64,000 bases of DNA from Variovorax sp. WS11 (lineage in GTDB: Bacteria > Pseudomonadota > Gammaproteobacteria > Burkholderiales > Burkholderiaceae_C), in assembly GCF_010499245.1 (NCBI RefSeq), contig NZ_JAAGOW010000005.1:1054001-1118000 (forward strand). The letters run 5' to 3'. Made by a program: the position numbers and the translations under genes. Position 1 is the first letter of the stretch, and each line of letters starts with the position of its first letter. The notes below the pieces were generated by a model. The model saw nothing but the letters and a program-made list of their open reading frames with translations. It was not told where the DNA came from and did no database searches. Positions 35,352 to 44,198 of this stretch are shown here, in pieces.

Positions 35352-36428
35352 TCAAGCTTCGTTCTCTGGTCCGAGGCTGTACACACGACGAGCTGTCTCG
35401 GAGAAAATCTGCCGCTTCTCGTGCTCCGTGCAGCCTGCGGTCAGACGCTTGAACATGTTCCAGACCGTGCCGTAGGGAACGCCAACCTTTTCCACGGGAA
35501 AGTTTGACGAGACCATGCAGCGGCCGGCTCCAAAAAGTTCGATGCATGGTTCGATGTATGGCCGCCAAAGCGATGCCAGTTCTTCCGAAGTCGGTGGACG
35601 TGGTGCGACAGTGAAATCGAAGTTGCCCAGACACATGAGCAGGCCACCCATCTTGATGGACACGTTGGAACAGCGCGCCAACTCCCGCATGCCGGTCAAC
35701 CAAGTCGCGTGGACCTCATTGAGCTTTTCCGCGTAAGAGGAATGTCCTACCGGGCTTCCAGAGTGATTCACCACGATGCTGCAGTCAGGATGCGCGCGAG
35801 CCAACTCGACTACATCGCCAATCTGCGTGTGGAAGATGCTTGCTTCGAACAGTAACCCTCGTTCCACCAGCCTATCGATGCCCTTCGAGAACGTCGGCCG
35901 AAGGTACAGACCCGGACCGTCAGCGTGCATTGCTCCTCGGACCGCAGGGTCTGCATCCCACTTGGCGCGCTGGCGGATTCCCTTGAGGCGTCCGTTTCCG
36001 GCAGCAAGCTGCGCATCGAGTACGTCGGCAGCGCGGTCGCCCAGCGCGAGATCAGCGAAGCCAATGATCCCTTGAGCTGCGCGAGTGGATGTGTACTTTC
36101 CGCTGTCCGCCATAGCTGCCATGCCGACTGCAAATTCAGTTTCGCCCACGCAATGCAAGTGCGCAGGACCGCTCCGGCGGTACATGGAGTTGCACTCAAC
36201 GAATATCGTGGATCTGATGTTGTGACCGCATGCGGCGACATCTCTCGCAAACTCCTCCAAGAAGTACCTATACCCGCTGGAGAGTTCCCAGAAATGAACA
36301 TGAGGGTCAACGATGGGCAGCGTTGGATCGATCGGGGCCTCAGGCAGCGCCCTGCGAAGCCAATCTTCATTGGGCGGGCGCGGACCGGAGAATGGGGACG
36401 CTGACTTCTGCATATCGGAAGCAATCAT
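35352..36428 (-). CDS. amidohydrolase-family (PF04909) metal-dependent hydrolase
   Basis: 358-residue TIM-barrel protein related to 2-pyrone-4,6-dicarboxylate lactonase and gamma-resorcylate-type hydrolases/decarboxylases. Seen: HxH metal motif in LPIVDPHVHFWELSSGYRYF, FVECNSMYR, NHSGSPVGHSSY (metal His) and the late MVSSNFPVEKVGVPYGTVWN (catalytic Asp region, here Asn-Phe-Pro). Of three possible starts, 36428 is preferred. First gene of the leftward operon. It could open a lactone ring or decarboxylate an aromatic acid. Confidence 0.88.
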   Translation of the reverse strand: MIASDMQKSASPFSGPRPPNEDWLRRALPEAPIDPTLPIVDPHVHFWELSSGYRYFLEEFARDVAACGHNIRSTIFVECNSMYRRSGPAHLHCVGETEFAVGMAAMADSGKYTSTRAAQGIIGFADLALGDRAADVLDAQLAAGNGRLKGIRQRAKWDADPAVRGAMHADGPGLYLRPTFSKGIDRLVERGLLFEASIFHTQIGDVVELARAHPDCSIVVNHSGSPVGHSSYAEKLNEVHATWLTGMRELARCSNVSIKMGGLLMCLGNFDFTVAPRPPTSEELASLWRPYIEPCIELFGAGRCMVSSNFPVEKVGVPYGTVWNMFKRLTAGCTEHEKRQIFSETARRVYSLGPENEA

Positions 36429-36859
36429 GGTTGGCCTTGCATTCAGCACATTCGATTGGCGAACTTTGACTCCTGATGATGTGACTGTCGAGACGCTTTT
36501 TGTGGCTGTTTGGGTAACTTTGCCTGACCATATCTGATCGTTCAGCGACGACTGACAGGCCGGCTGACCTCCGTCAGACTAAGGGTTGACGCGCACCTAA
36601 CGCGATTCGAGCCCTGCGATGCCATGCGTCGGTTTCGAACTATCAGTCGAACTCTTTGAGCATCAGATGTGATGCGCTGCGTCATTCAAAGTTACGAAGC
36701 CATCAAGAAAAAGTGTCTGGACAGTACGTCAATGTTTGGAAGACAGTCTCTCCCCACCTGCAACTGAGGCGAGACGGAGCATCGGTAAGCCACAGGGTAT
36801 TCACGCAGCTGCATTGCGCCAACTTACAAACCTAGACTTCTAAAATGGAGACATTCTTA
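36429..36859. promoter_or_regulatory. divergent intergenic region (amidohydrolase operon / Bug gene)
   Basis: About 430 bp between divergent starts, with no open frame of interest. It should contain promoters for both directions. No repeat or operator could be assigned by eye. Confidence 0.45.
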
Positions 36860-37825
36860 ATGAGAAATTCAGTCCTGAAACGCAGCATTGCCGCTCTCTC
36901 GATTGGCTTGACTTTCGCGTTCACGGCGTCCGCCAGCGACTATCCGAGCAAACCGATCCGGATCATCGTACCTGTGACCCCAGGGGGTGCTCTGGACATC
37001 TCCGTTCGACTCGTTGCACTCAAAATGAGTGAGAAACTTGGGCAACCCATCGTAGTGGAGAACCGCCCGGGAGGCGATACCGTCCTGGCCACCCGGGCCG
37101 CTAAAGACCTTCCTGCAGACGGCTACACAATCTTGGCGCAATCAAACCCGTTCTCAACTCAGCCAGCCTTGAAAAAGGATGCAGGTTACGATCCTCTCGT
37201 TGATTTCATTCCTTTGGGCCCGATTATTCGAGGACCGGTGATCATCGAGCAGAGCGCTGATCTGCCTGACAAAGACTTAAAAGCCTTTGCGGCCCGTGCG
37301 CGCAGTTCCAAGCTTTCGTTTGCGTCGCCTGGAATTGGGACCGCTCCGCATCTCGCGGGCGCCTTGGCGCTGCGCAAACTCGGGGTTGATGTCTTACACG
37401 TTCCGTACAAGGGAGCGTCTGCGGCCTACGCTGATGTAGTCTCAGGTCGCGTCGACCTCTTTGTTGACGGCTACGCCGGCAGCGCTCAGTTCCTCAGTTC
37501 TGGGAAGATGCGGGCGTTGGCGGTTACCGGCCCCGCCCGAGTCAGCGTTCTTCCCGATGTTCAGACTTTGCAAGAGCAAGGCATTGATGTGGTCTATTCC
37601 TACTGGATCGGGTTGGTGTTAAAGGCGGGCACACCACCAGACGTTGTGGCGAAACTTTCGGAGGCTTTGAAGTATGCGACGAGCAGCCGTGAATTGATTG
37701 AGCGCTTCCGGGCTGATGGCGTTGACTCTTCATTCATGACGCCGGTTGAGTTTCGGGAATACATCGCGAAGGAAATTGTCGAAGCCGGAAAGCTTATTGT
37801 CGATCTCAAGATTCCAAAGGAATAG
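36860..37825 (+). CDS. Bug-family TTT substrate-binding protein
   Basis: 321-residue periplasmic protein. The start at 36860 has GGAGA 8-9 bases upstream. Signal peptide (about residues 1-25, ending FTASAS), then DYPSKPIRIIVPVTPGGALD, VVENRPGGDTVLATRAAKDL, LPADGYTILAQSNPF, HVPYKGASAAYADVVSGRVD and the usual C-terminal helices. Distinct from the two Bug genes at 24118 and 25255. No permease partner is nearby. Divergent from the amidohydrolase operon, so it may deliver that operon's substrate. Confidence 0.93.
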   Translation: MRNSVLKRSIAALSIGLTFAFTASASDYPSKPIRIIVPVTPGGALDISVRLVALKMSEKLGQPIVVENRPGGDTVLATRAAKDLPADGYTILAQSNPFSTQPALKKDAGYDPLVDFIPLGPIIRGPVIIEQSADLPDKDLKAFAARARSSKLSFASPGIGTAPHLAGALALRKLGVDVLHVPYKGASAAYADVVSGRVDLFVDGYAGSAQFLSSGKMRALAVTGPARVSVLPDVQTLQEQGIDVVYSYWIGLVLKAGTPPDVVAKLSEALKYATSSRELIERFRADGVDSSFMTPVEFREYIAKEIVEAGKLIVDLKIPKE

Positions 37826-37910
37826 TTGAATTCGGATCGCTCCGTGGACTCGGTCCAGCGACTGTGGACACGGCTCGCGTGGGACGAACCGGCACATCCT
37901 GGACTTCACG

Positions 37911-38190
37911 ATGCCCAGAACTGCCACCGTCCCAGCGCCAAGCAGCCGGATCTGGGCGCTGCGGGACCTCCGGGCGCCAAGAACTCTCACCTGCCTACTT
38001 CGATGTTTGATGCACTTGTGTCGGCCTCGCGAGGGTATGTCGCTTTCCGAGCTGAGCGTGGTACTTGAATCGCCGAAGAGGAGCTTGCTCAAACTGCTGA
38101 GGCCAGTTTGGTTGAAGGTCGTCTGCCGCATGTTGGAGGGCGACGCAGTCAAGCTATTGCTTACAGGACATCGAATTCGATACGGCAGAT
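37911..38190 (+). pseudogene. IclR-family regulator relic (DNA-binding part)
   Basis: The plus strand reads RAPRTLTCLLRCLMHLCRPR then EGMSLSELSVVLESPKRSLL-KLLRPV, which resembles the winged helix-turn-helix of IclR regulators (EGxSLSELSxxxxxPKSSLxxLLRxL). Similarity is lost soon after and no effector domain is present. It follows the Bug gene by 85 bp. Confidence 0.5.
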
Positions 38191-38193
38191 ACT

Positions 38194-38430
38194 GTGCGCT
38201 TCGATTTTTCTCCGGAAGTGACATCGTCAGAAAGAGAGTTTCATCGCGCGCTCGAGTGGACGCAACTGGTCGCACGGCACGCGTTGCTTGCGGCGCAAGC
38301 CACCTCGTGGAATGCAGGCTTGGCGCAGACGCAAGGTTTGCAGACTGCACTGGATGGCATCAAAACCACTCAAAAGATGCTCAACAACCCCGCAGGCACA
38401 AAGGAGGGCGTGCAAGCTCTGCAGGAATAG
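38194..38430 (+). pseudogene. phasin-like fragment
   Basis: Reads ALEWTQLVARHALLAAQATS, WNAGLAQTQGLQTALDGIKT, TQKMLNNPAGTKEGVQALQE, then a TAG at 38428, after which the same frame continues WVAQIQRNLRLNVQKAL. This helical pattern with a late LQQEWxAQ block resembles phasins (polyhydroxyalkanoate granule proteins). The in-frame stop and the lack of a start make it a relic. Confidence 0.4.
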
Positions 38431-38464
38431 TGGGTGGCCCAAATCCAGCGGAACCTGAGGCTCA

Positions 38465-39361
38465 ATGTCCAAAAAGCACTTGGTTGATGTCCTGGGCCTC
38501 ATAGGCTGCGGGCTGATTGGGGGTTCCTTCGCTTTGGCGCTCAAGCGGGCCGGCTTGGTGCGCCGCGTGGTCGGATACAGCAATTGCCATTCAATGGCCG
38601 AGAAGGCCCGTCAATTGGGTGTAATTGACGTGTGTTCATCTTCGATTCTGCAATCTATCTCCGGCGCGGATCTTGTTCTGGTCGCCGTTCCTGTCGCCGC
38701 CTCTGAAAGCGTCTTTGCGGCTATGCAGCACGGCCTCGGTAGTCAAACCCTTTTGATGGACGTGGGGTCCACAAAGGGCAGTGTGGTTGATGCTGCTCAG
38801 CGGACGCTCCTTCGGCTGGAAAACTTTGTACCGGCACATCCCATTGCCGGTAAGGAGGCGTCTGGACCGGAGCACGCGGACCCAGACTTGTTTTTGAATC
38901 GACAGGTCGTGCTGACGCCCGTCGCTGCGTCTTCGGTGCGGCAGGTGGAGCGTGCGGCAAGTCTGTGGAAGGCTTTGGGAGCCCATGTCTCCACGATGGG
39001 TGTGGCGGACCATGACGCATCAATGGCCGTCGTAAGCCATTTGCCGCATCTGTTGGCTTTTGCGGCAGTGTCAGCCATTAAGGCTCAGCCCGGAGGCTTG
39101 GACTTGCTCAAGCTCGCAGGAGCGGAATTTGCTGACTTTTCAAGGATTGCTGCTTCCAGCCCCGAAATGTGGCGCGACATCTTCCTGTGCAACCGGGAAC
39201 AGATTCTTTTGCAGTCCCAAATATTTCGTCGGGCTTTGATGGAGCTGGAGAACCATGTTGCCGCTGGCGATGGGATGGCGCTATCTCAAAGCATTGAAAA
39301 TGCCAGCAGAGCAAGGTTCCGATCGGCAGGGCTGCCTCCCCGGAATGATCGATCTCCTTAG
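38465..39361 (+). CDS. tyrA: prephenate (or arogenate) dehydrogenase
   Basis: 298-residue TyrA. N-terminal NAD-binding motif LGLIGCGLIGGSFALALKRA, VGSTKGSVVDAA, HPIAGKEASGPEHADPDLFL (conserved catalytic His and substrate Arg region), then HDASMAVVSHLPHLLAFAAV and the helical dimerisation domain. It oxidatively decarboxylates prephenate to 4-hydroxyphenylpyruvate. In Burkholderiales tyrA normally sits between aroA/pheA-type genes; here it stands alone beside an IS5 element and relics, so it is probably an extra copy. The C terminus (last 20 residues) looks altered. No ACT domain. Confidence 0.9.
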   Translation: MSKKHLVDVLGLIGCGLIGGSFALALKRAGLVRRVVGYSNCHSMAEKARQLGVIDVCSSSILQSISGADLVLVAVPVAASESVFAAMQHGLGSQTLLMDVGSTKGSVVDAAQRTLLRLENFVPAHPIAGKEASGPEHADPDLFLNRQVVLTPVAASSVRQVERAASLWKALGAHVSTMGVADHDASMAVVSHLPHLLAFAAVSAIKAQPGGLDLLKLAGAEFADFSRIAASSPEMWRDIFLCNREQILLQSQIFRRALMELENHVAAGDGMALSQSIENASRARFRSAGLPPRNDRSP

Positions 39362-39538
39362 GCGGACTTGGTGTCGAATAAAACGGACAGACATCACCAT
39401 GGTCTCGGGCAACGACAGCTGCTCAAGGCCGGCCCCTCGACCCGGCGCTACCCGGTGCCTGATGGCGCGCGCTCGCGCGATCCGCAGCAACGGCTGACCG
39501 GACGTCGGCTATGAATCCGCGCACGCTGCTGCAGAAGC

Positions 39539-40473
39539 TTAGAGCTTATCCGTAAATAGGTAAACTATCGATCTGAGCCGCATTGGGCGCGGTGCTGGAT
39601 CGAGATCTTGGCGAAACGTGTTGAGTCATGGGTAGTGACCGATGAGTTCTGGCAGCGGGTGGAGCTGCTGATCCCCGCGCGCTCGGCGGCGGACAAGATC
39701 TATGTGCGCAAGCCTGGGGCTGGCCGGCCGCCAAAGCCGGCTCGACTGGTGTTCGAGGCGATCGTCTACGTGCTGCGCACCGGTTGCCAGTGGAAGGCGC
39801 TGCCCAAGGAACGCTTCGGCAGCGCAAGCGCCGTTCACAAGCGATTCCTTGAGTGGGAAGCTGCCGGCTTCTTCGAAGACTTGTGGAAGGCGGGCCTAGC
39901 CGAGTACGACCAGATGGAGGGCATTGCCTGGCGCTGGCAGAGCGTTGACGGCGCGATGATGAAGGCGCCGCTGGCACAGGAAGCCGTCGGCCGCAACCCG
40001 ACGGATGGGGGGAAAAAAAGGCAGCAAGCGCCACCTGTTGGTGGACGGCCGTGGCGTCCCGTTGTCGCTCGTCGTGACCGGGGCCAACGTCCATGACTGC
40101 AAGCGGCTTGACGACGTACTCACCACCATCGTCGTCAGGCGCAAGGATCCACGACATCGGCGACACAAGCATCTGTGCGCCGACGCGGGCTACCGGGGAG
40201 CCGGGCACCTTCGCACCATCGAGGACCACGGCTACATCCCGCACGTCGTTGGTCGACGCACCGAAGCCGACATCAAGCAGCGCGATCCAAACAAGAAGGC
40301 GCGGCGCTGGGTCGTCGAGGTCTGCCATAGCTGGTTCAACCGCTTCCGCAAGTTGCTCGTGCGCTACGAGAAACTCGAGCGCAGCTTCGTCGCGCTCAAC
40401 CATCTCGCCGCCGCCATCATCGCCTTCCGCAAGGTGCCTACCGATGTCAACATAATTTACGGATAAGCTCTTA
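39539..40473 (+). mobile_element. complete IS5-family (IS427-group) insertion sequence with TTA target duplication
   Basis: Perfect 16-bp inverted repeats GAGCTTATCCGTAAAT bound the element at 39542 and 40470 (929 bp). TTA is directly repeated immediately outside (39539-39541, 40471-40473), matching the TNA duplications of the IS427 group. The single transposase gene is split by a frameshift at an A7 run. The intact ends and duplication suggest a fairly recent insertion. Confidence 0.95.
39608..40466 (+). CDS. IS5-family transposase, two frames joined by +1 shift at an A7 run
   Basis: The first frame (39608-40096, TTG start) gives the N-terminal part VTDEFWQRVELLIPARSAAD ... WQSVDGAMMKAPLA (first Asp). 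The second frame (from about 40005 to 40466) gives GSKRHLLVDGRGVPLSLVVT, HLCADAGYRGAGHLR (second Asp) and RWVVEVCHSWFNRFRKLLVR-YEK (Glu region). They overlap at GGGGGGAAAAAAAGG (A7 at 40013-40019). IS427-group elements often express the transposase by frameshifting at such runs, so this is likely functional rather than broken. Confidence 0.88.
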
Positions 40474-40702
40474 GTCACGTGTTCGGTAGCCCCGGCAGGA
40501 CGGATGAAGTTCGTTGCTCTAAGTTGACCGCGCCACTTGGTCTACGAGCCTGCGAGCCGGCCTATGCCGCCGAATGTTTTTGATGTGAAAGGTGCGAGAT
40601 TGTTTGGTTGTCGAGGTCAGAGTAGCAGTTTGAGAGTTGCAGAAAAAGCATCCTTGCCATAAGGTGAGGCTTGTGAATCCCACTTGAGGTCATACTGTGT
40701 AG
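40471..40702. other. intergenic, nothing recognised
   Basis: About 230 bp between the IS5 right end and the LysR start. It presumably holds the LysR promoter. Confidence 0.4.
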
Positions 40703-41617
40703 ATGAGCTACACAATTGGTCGAGGTGATCTGGATGGTGTGGTGGTGTTCCTGGCAGTGGCCGAAGAGCGCGGCTTTCGTGCCGCTGCGAGGCGCCTCGG
40801 CGTCACTCCATCAGCTGTCAGCCAAGCGGTCCGTTCTTTTGAGACTCGCGTTGGCGTGACGCTGCTAGCACGCACTACGAGGAGCGTCGGATTGACCGAA
40901 GCGGGTGAACGACTGCTACTTCAGGTACGACCTGCTGTTCAGCAAGTGCTTCAGGGGGTCGAGTCCGCCCGCAGTTTGGGGAACTCGGTCACCGGCCTGT
41001 TGCGGATCAGTGTCCCAAGAGCGAGCGTGCCTATGCTGACGAAGCGTTTTGTGTCGGGATTCCTGCTCGCGAATCCAGGGCTGCAGCTGGAGTTTGTCGG
41101 AGACGATCGGTTGGTGGACATCGTGGCAGAAGGATGCGATGCCGGAGTACGCCCGAGGACATTTGTGCAGGCGGGCATGGTTGCGGTGCCGCTGACCGGG
41201 GAAGAGCCGCAAGTGGTGGTCGGCGCCCCTTCGCTGCTGGCACGCTATGGTCGGCCCTCGCTGCCGGATGATATTCGGACTGTTCCGTGCATAACGTTTC
41301 GGCAGGCGGGCGTTGTTGTGGACGACTGGCCATTCATCGTTCAGGGTGAACGATGCGTTGTCCCGGTTCGGGGCCCCTTGATACTGGACGACGTGGCCGC
41401 TTGTATCGAGGCCGCTGAGCAGGGAGTAGGACTGTTCAGGCTCCCTCGATCTCTCGTGGCACGCAACATTCAGGCGGGAACGCTGGAGGTCGTTCTGGAG
41501 AGCTTTTCGGTGGCATTTCCTGGATTGGGGCTGTATTACGCTAGTCGGCGAAGTGCGCTTCCGAAACTGCGCGCATTTATTGATCACGTGTTGTCCAGCA
41601 GGCCTCGACCGGCCTAA
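40703..41617 (+). CDS. LysR-family transcriptional regulator
   Basis: 304 residues. DNA-binding domain LDGVVVFLAVAEERGFRAAA-RRLGVTPSAVSQAVRSFETRVG followed by VTLLARTTRSVGLTEAGERL, typical of the DmlR/AaeR-like branch with a long linker, then the effector domain (GLLRISVPRASVPMLTKRFV ... QAGMVAVPLTGEEPQVVVGA). No adjacent target gene is obvious: upstream is an IS, downstream 585 bp without genes. It may regulate a distant operon, or its own target was lost. Confidence 0.93.
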   Translation: MSYTIGRGDLDGVVVFLAVAEERGFRAAARRLGVTPSAVSQAVRSFETRVGVTLLARTTRSVGLTEAGERLLLQVRPAVQQVLQGVESARSLGNSVTGLLRISVPRASVPMLTKRFVSGFLLANPGLQLEFVGDDRLVDIVAEGCDAGVRPRTFVQAGMVAVPLTGEEPQVVVGAPSLLARYGRPSLPDDIRTVPCITFRQAGVVVDDWPFIVQGERCVVPVRGPLILDDVAACIEAAEQGVGLFRLPRSLVARNIQAGTLEVVLESFSVAFPGLGLYYASRRSALPKLRAFIDHVLSSRPRPA

Positions 41618-42147
41618 GTGTTTTGTTCGGTGCCGTGGCCCTCGCGGCGTGGCACGACCGGCACTAGGTGGAAAGGCGGGGGCTTGCTAGTCGGCCTCGA
41701 GAACTCTTGCTTTCGCACTGCGAAGGCGTGCAACGAACTTGGCGCGCAGCTTTCGTCTGCCACCCGTCAGCCGCAGCGGCACTGCATCGGCGTACTCTGG
41801 ACGCTGATGCTCAGCGTCCCGCTGAAGTCCATGTGCGCGAAGTGCAGCGACGCGACACCGTGCAACCGAGCATCGTCGACCTGTATGCCATCCGTGCGCA
41901 TGTGCTCGACCGCATCGACATTCGTGACCCCCTGCGACTGATCCTCTCCAGGGTGTCGTGAGCGTGGAGCCGTGGCGCCCGGAGGGGCCCACTCGAGATA
42001 GGTGAAGGGTCGCTCGGCGTGCTGGTGTGGACCGATTCAACAAAGCGACGGATTTCGGCGGGCGCGACCTCTCTGGCGGCGGTCGGCCGGGACAAACAGG
42101 AAAGATCTTGCGCGCAAGAAGTGCGGGCATTCCATCATTCTTGCAAA
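41618..42147. other. stretch with short open frames, no recognised gene
   Basis: About 530 bp between LysR and the first cluster B operator. Both strands have frames of about 95 codons (for example 41668-41961 plus and 41811-42095 minus), but none shows a known motif, a good ribosome site or sensible composition. Possibly decayed coding sequence. Confidence 0.4.
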
Positions 42148-42171
42148 TAGCCCGACGTGTCGGTTTATGAT
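42141..42171 (+). promoter_or_regulatory. promoter of the quinone oxidoreductase-thioesterase pair with TetR operator copy 1
   Basis: A 20-bp palindrome TAGCCCGACGTGTCGGTTTA occupies 42148-42167. TTGCAA (42141-42146) and TATGAT (42166-42171) with 19 bp between make a plausible -35/-10 pair, so the operator fills the spacer. The same palindrome recurs at 44205, 60516 and 61892. Confidence 0.75.
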
Positions 42172-42202
42172 TACAGGAGTGCGACACCTGCAGGACCCGC
42201 CC

Positions 42203-42955
42203 ATGAAAGTGCTGATTGTTTTTGCGCATCCAGAACCGACATCCTTCGGGGGGTCCCTCCTCGATCGCGGCGCGGGCGCCCTGAGGGCCGCCGGCCATCA
42301 GCTCGAAGTCTCTGACCTCTATGCGATGGGTTTCAATCCGGTGGCCAGCGCGGATGACTTTACGCAGCGCCGCTTTCCCGATGCGCTTCAGTACGACCGC
42401 GAGCAAAAGCACGCGAGCGCGCATCACGCATTCAGCGACGACATCCAGGCAGAGATCGACAAGCTGCGGGCCTGCGACATGCTGATCCTGCAGTTCCCCC
42501 TATGGTGGTTCTCGATGCCCGCAATCATGAAGGGGTGGATCGACCGCGTGTTTGTCAACGGCCTGGTTTACGGCAGCGGCCGCCGCTTCGACGCGGGCGG
42601 CATGAAGGGACGACGAGCGATGGTGAGCATCACCACCGCCTGCTATCCCGGGATGGTCGAGCATGACGGTTTGCTAGCCCACCTGGACATCAATCTCTGG
42701 CACCTGCAGCACGGAACGCTTGCCTATGCGGGCTTTGGCGTGCTTGCCCCCTTTGCCGCGTGGTCGATCCACTACACGACCCCCGAAAAGCGGGCAGAGT
42801 ATCTCGACGACTACGCGGCGCGCCTGACGGGGATCGAGGGCGAGTCGCCGATGCCCATGCACCCCCTCGAAGATTTCGGCAAGGACTGGCGGCTGAAGCC
42901 CGGCATCGCGCCGCGCACCATCGGGCATCGCCGCGCACTGGAGCAGGCGCGGTGA
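42203..42955 (+). CDS. NAD(P)H:quinone oxidoreductase (flavodoxin-fold, NQO/MdaB-like)
   Basis: 250-residue flavoprotein of the NQO1/MdaB/KefF family. MKVLIVFAHPEPTSFGGSLL at the N terminus is the FMN/FAD phosphate-binding part; LILQFPLWWFSMPAIMKGWI and DRVFVNGLVYG are the family signature. It reduces quinones by two electrons, or other electrophilic carbonyls. In a Rieske-oxygenase cluster it may handle quinonoid products or protect against them. It overlaps the next gene by four bases (GTGA) and lies behind operator copy 1. Confidence 0.9.
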   Translation: MKVLIVFAHPEPTSFGGSLLDRGAGALRAAGHQLEVSDLYAMGFNPVASADDFTQRRFPDALQYDREQKHASAHHAFSDDIQAEIDKLRACDMLILQFPLWWFSMPAIMKGWIDRVFVNGLVYGSGRRFDAGGMKGRRAMVSITTACYPGMVEHDGLLAHLDINLWHLQHGTLAYAGFGVLAPFAAWSIHYTTPEKRAEYLDDYAARLTGIEGESPMPMHPLEDFGKDWRLKPGIAPRTIGHRRALEQAR

Positions 42956-43845
42956 ACGCGCCCATGTCGAGGCTTCCGAAGTGGGACGAGTACGACGTCG
43001 AGGCCCTTCTTACGCCCGAAGCCATCGCGCCTGGGAAATGGCGCACCCGCTACGGCGACGCCAACAACAACGGCCGCTCCTATGGTGGCCAGCTGCTGGG
43101 GCAGGCCATGATGGCAGCACTGATGGATGTGCCACGGGATCGCCCGCCGACGATGATGCAGTTCCTTTTTTTGCAAGGGGCGATGCCGGACCAGCCCCTG
43201 GATTTCACCGTCACGCCCTTGCAGGACGGCAAGCGTTTTTCTTCGCGCCATGTACGCGCGGTACAAGCGGGGCGCACGGTGCTCGACGCGCAGGTCACCT
43301 GCGCATTGCCGCTCGATGCACCCGCACATGCCGATCTCAGCCCGGCGCCCCTCGGGGAGCATCCGCTGGACCTGCCCGACCTGGCCGGCCTGGACCTCGC
43401 CCTGCGCCGGGGTCTAGAGCGGCTTGGCGGCTATTCTAAGAACCACAAACCCAGTGTGGAATTCCGCATTCCCGACGCCGTGCGCCAACTGTCCGCCGCG
43501 ACGGCCACGGAGCGTTTCCGTTATTGGATGAAGGCGCGTGGCCCCTTGCCGGACAACGCGCGCATCCATGCCGCTGCGTTCGCCTTTTTCTCGGACTGGT
43601 GGCTCAACTTCAGCAGTCTGTCCATGCACCTGCGCGACATCGGGCCGCGCAAGCTCTACATCTCCAGCCTCAACCATGCCATCTGGCTGCACCATCCCGT
43701 GCGAGCGGACGAGTGGCTCCATGTGGAGGCGGTGAGCCCGTGCGCGATCAGTGGAAGGGGGCTCTCGGTCGCGCGCTTCCACGACCTACAGGGGCGGTTC
43801 GTCGCATCGGGCACGCAGGAGTGCCTGATGGCCTACGTCGACTAG
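42952..43845 (+). CDS. TesB-like acyl-CoA thioesterase
   Basis: 297-residue double hot-dog thioesterase II type protein. The N-terminal half has GRSYGGQLLGQAMMAALMDV and RHVRAVQAGRTVLDAQVTCA; the C-terminal half has NHAIWLHHPVRADEWLHVEA and SVARFHDLQGRFVASGTQEC, with the conserved Gln near the end. The GTG at 42952 has GGAG 8 bases upstream and overlaps the preceding stop; ATG 42964 is an alternative. It would hydrolyse accumulated acyl-CoA and release CoA. Its stop overlaps the ferredoxin stop on the other strand in CTAG (43842-43845). Confidence 0.9.
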   Translation: MNAPMSRLPKWDEYDVEALLTPEAIAPGKWRTRYGDANNNGRSYGGQLLGQAMMAALMDVPRDRPPTMMQFLFLQGAMPDQPLDFTVTPLQDGKRFSSRHVRAVQAGRTVLDAQVTCALPLDAPAHADLSPAPLGEHPLDLPDLAGLDLALRRGLERLGGYSKNHKPSVEFRIPDAVRQLSAATATERFRYWMKARGPLPDNARIHAAAFAFFSDWWLNFSSLSMHLRDIGPRKLYISSLNHAIWLHHPVRADEWLHVEAVSPCAISGRGLSVARFHDLQGRFVASGTQECLMAYVD

Positions 43846-44162
43846 ACCTGTTCCTCGGGCAGCCGCACCACGATGCCGTCGATCTGCTGCTGCATTCGAA
43901 TCTGGCAGCACAGGCGGCTGCTGTCCCTCAGATCCGGCACGCCTTCCAGCATGAACATTTCGGTTTCGCTTCGCGGCGGCAGCAGGCCCAGGAATGCCTC
44001 ATCTACATAACCATGGCAGGTGGCGCAGCTGCAGGAGCCGCCGCAATCGCCCAGGATGCCCGTCACGCCGTTGTCCACGGCCACTTGCATCAAGCTCTTG
44101 CCGAGCGGCGCTTCCACGCGGGTCGCGGCCCCGGCATGGTCGATGAATACAACGGTAGGCAT
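43842..44162 (-). CDS. [2Fe-2S] ferredoxin (putidaredoxin/rhodocoxin type)
   Basis: 106-residue plant/adrenodoxin-type ferredoxin. Cluster ligands C40-x5-C46-x2-C49 (DCGGSCSCATCHG) and C85 or C86 (SRLCCQIRM) are in the class positions. The start at 44162 has GAGGAAC about 8 bases upstream. It is divergent from the Rieske oxygenase operon, sharing the intergenic operator at 44205, and is the probable electron carrier between the FAD reductase at 60572 and the oxygenase. It converges with the thioesterase, overlapping stops. Confidence 0.95.
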   Translation of the reverse strand: MPTVVFIDHAGAATRVEAPLGKSLMQVAVDNGVTGILGDCGGSCSCATCHGYVDEAFLGLLPPRSETEMFMLEGVPDLRDSSRLCCQIRMQQQIDGIVVRLPEEQV

Positions 44163-44198
44163 GCGGATTGTTCCTCTGAAAAAAGACAAAGAGACAGG

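Noticed and set aside
2..40473. Composite transposon bounded by the IS30 and IS5 elements
   Set aside because: The two IS belong to different families and have unrelated ends, so they cannot act together as a composite.
41668..41961. Plus-strand frame of about 97 codons after LysR
   Set aside because: No recognisable motif or ribosome site; the minus strand is equally open.
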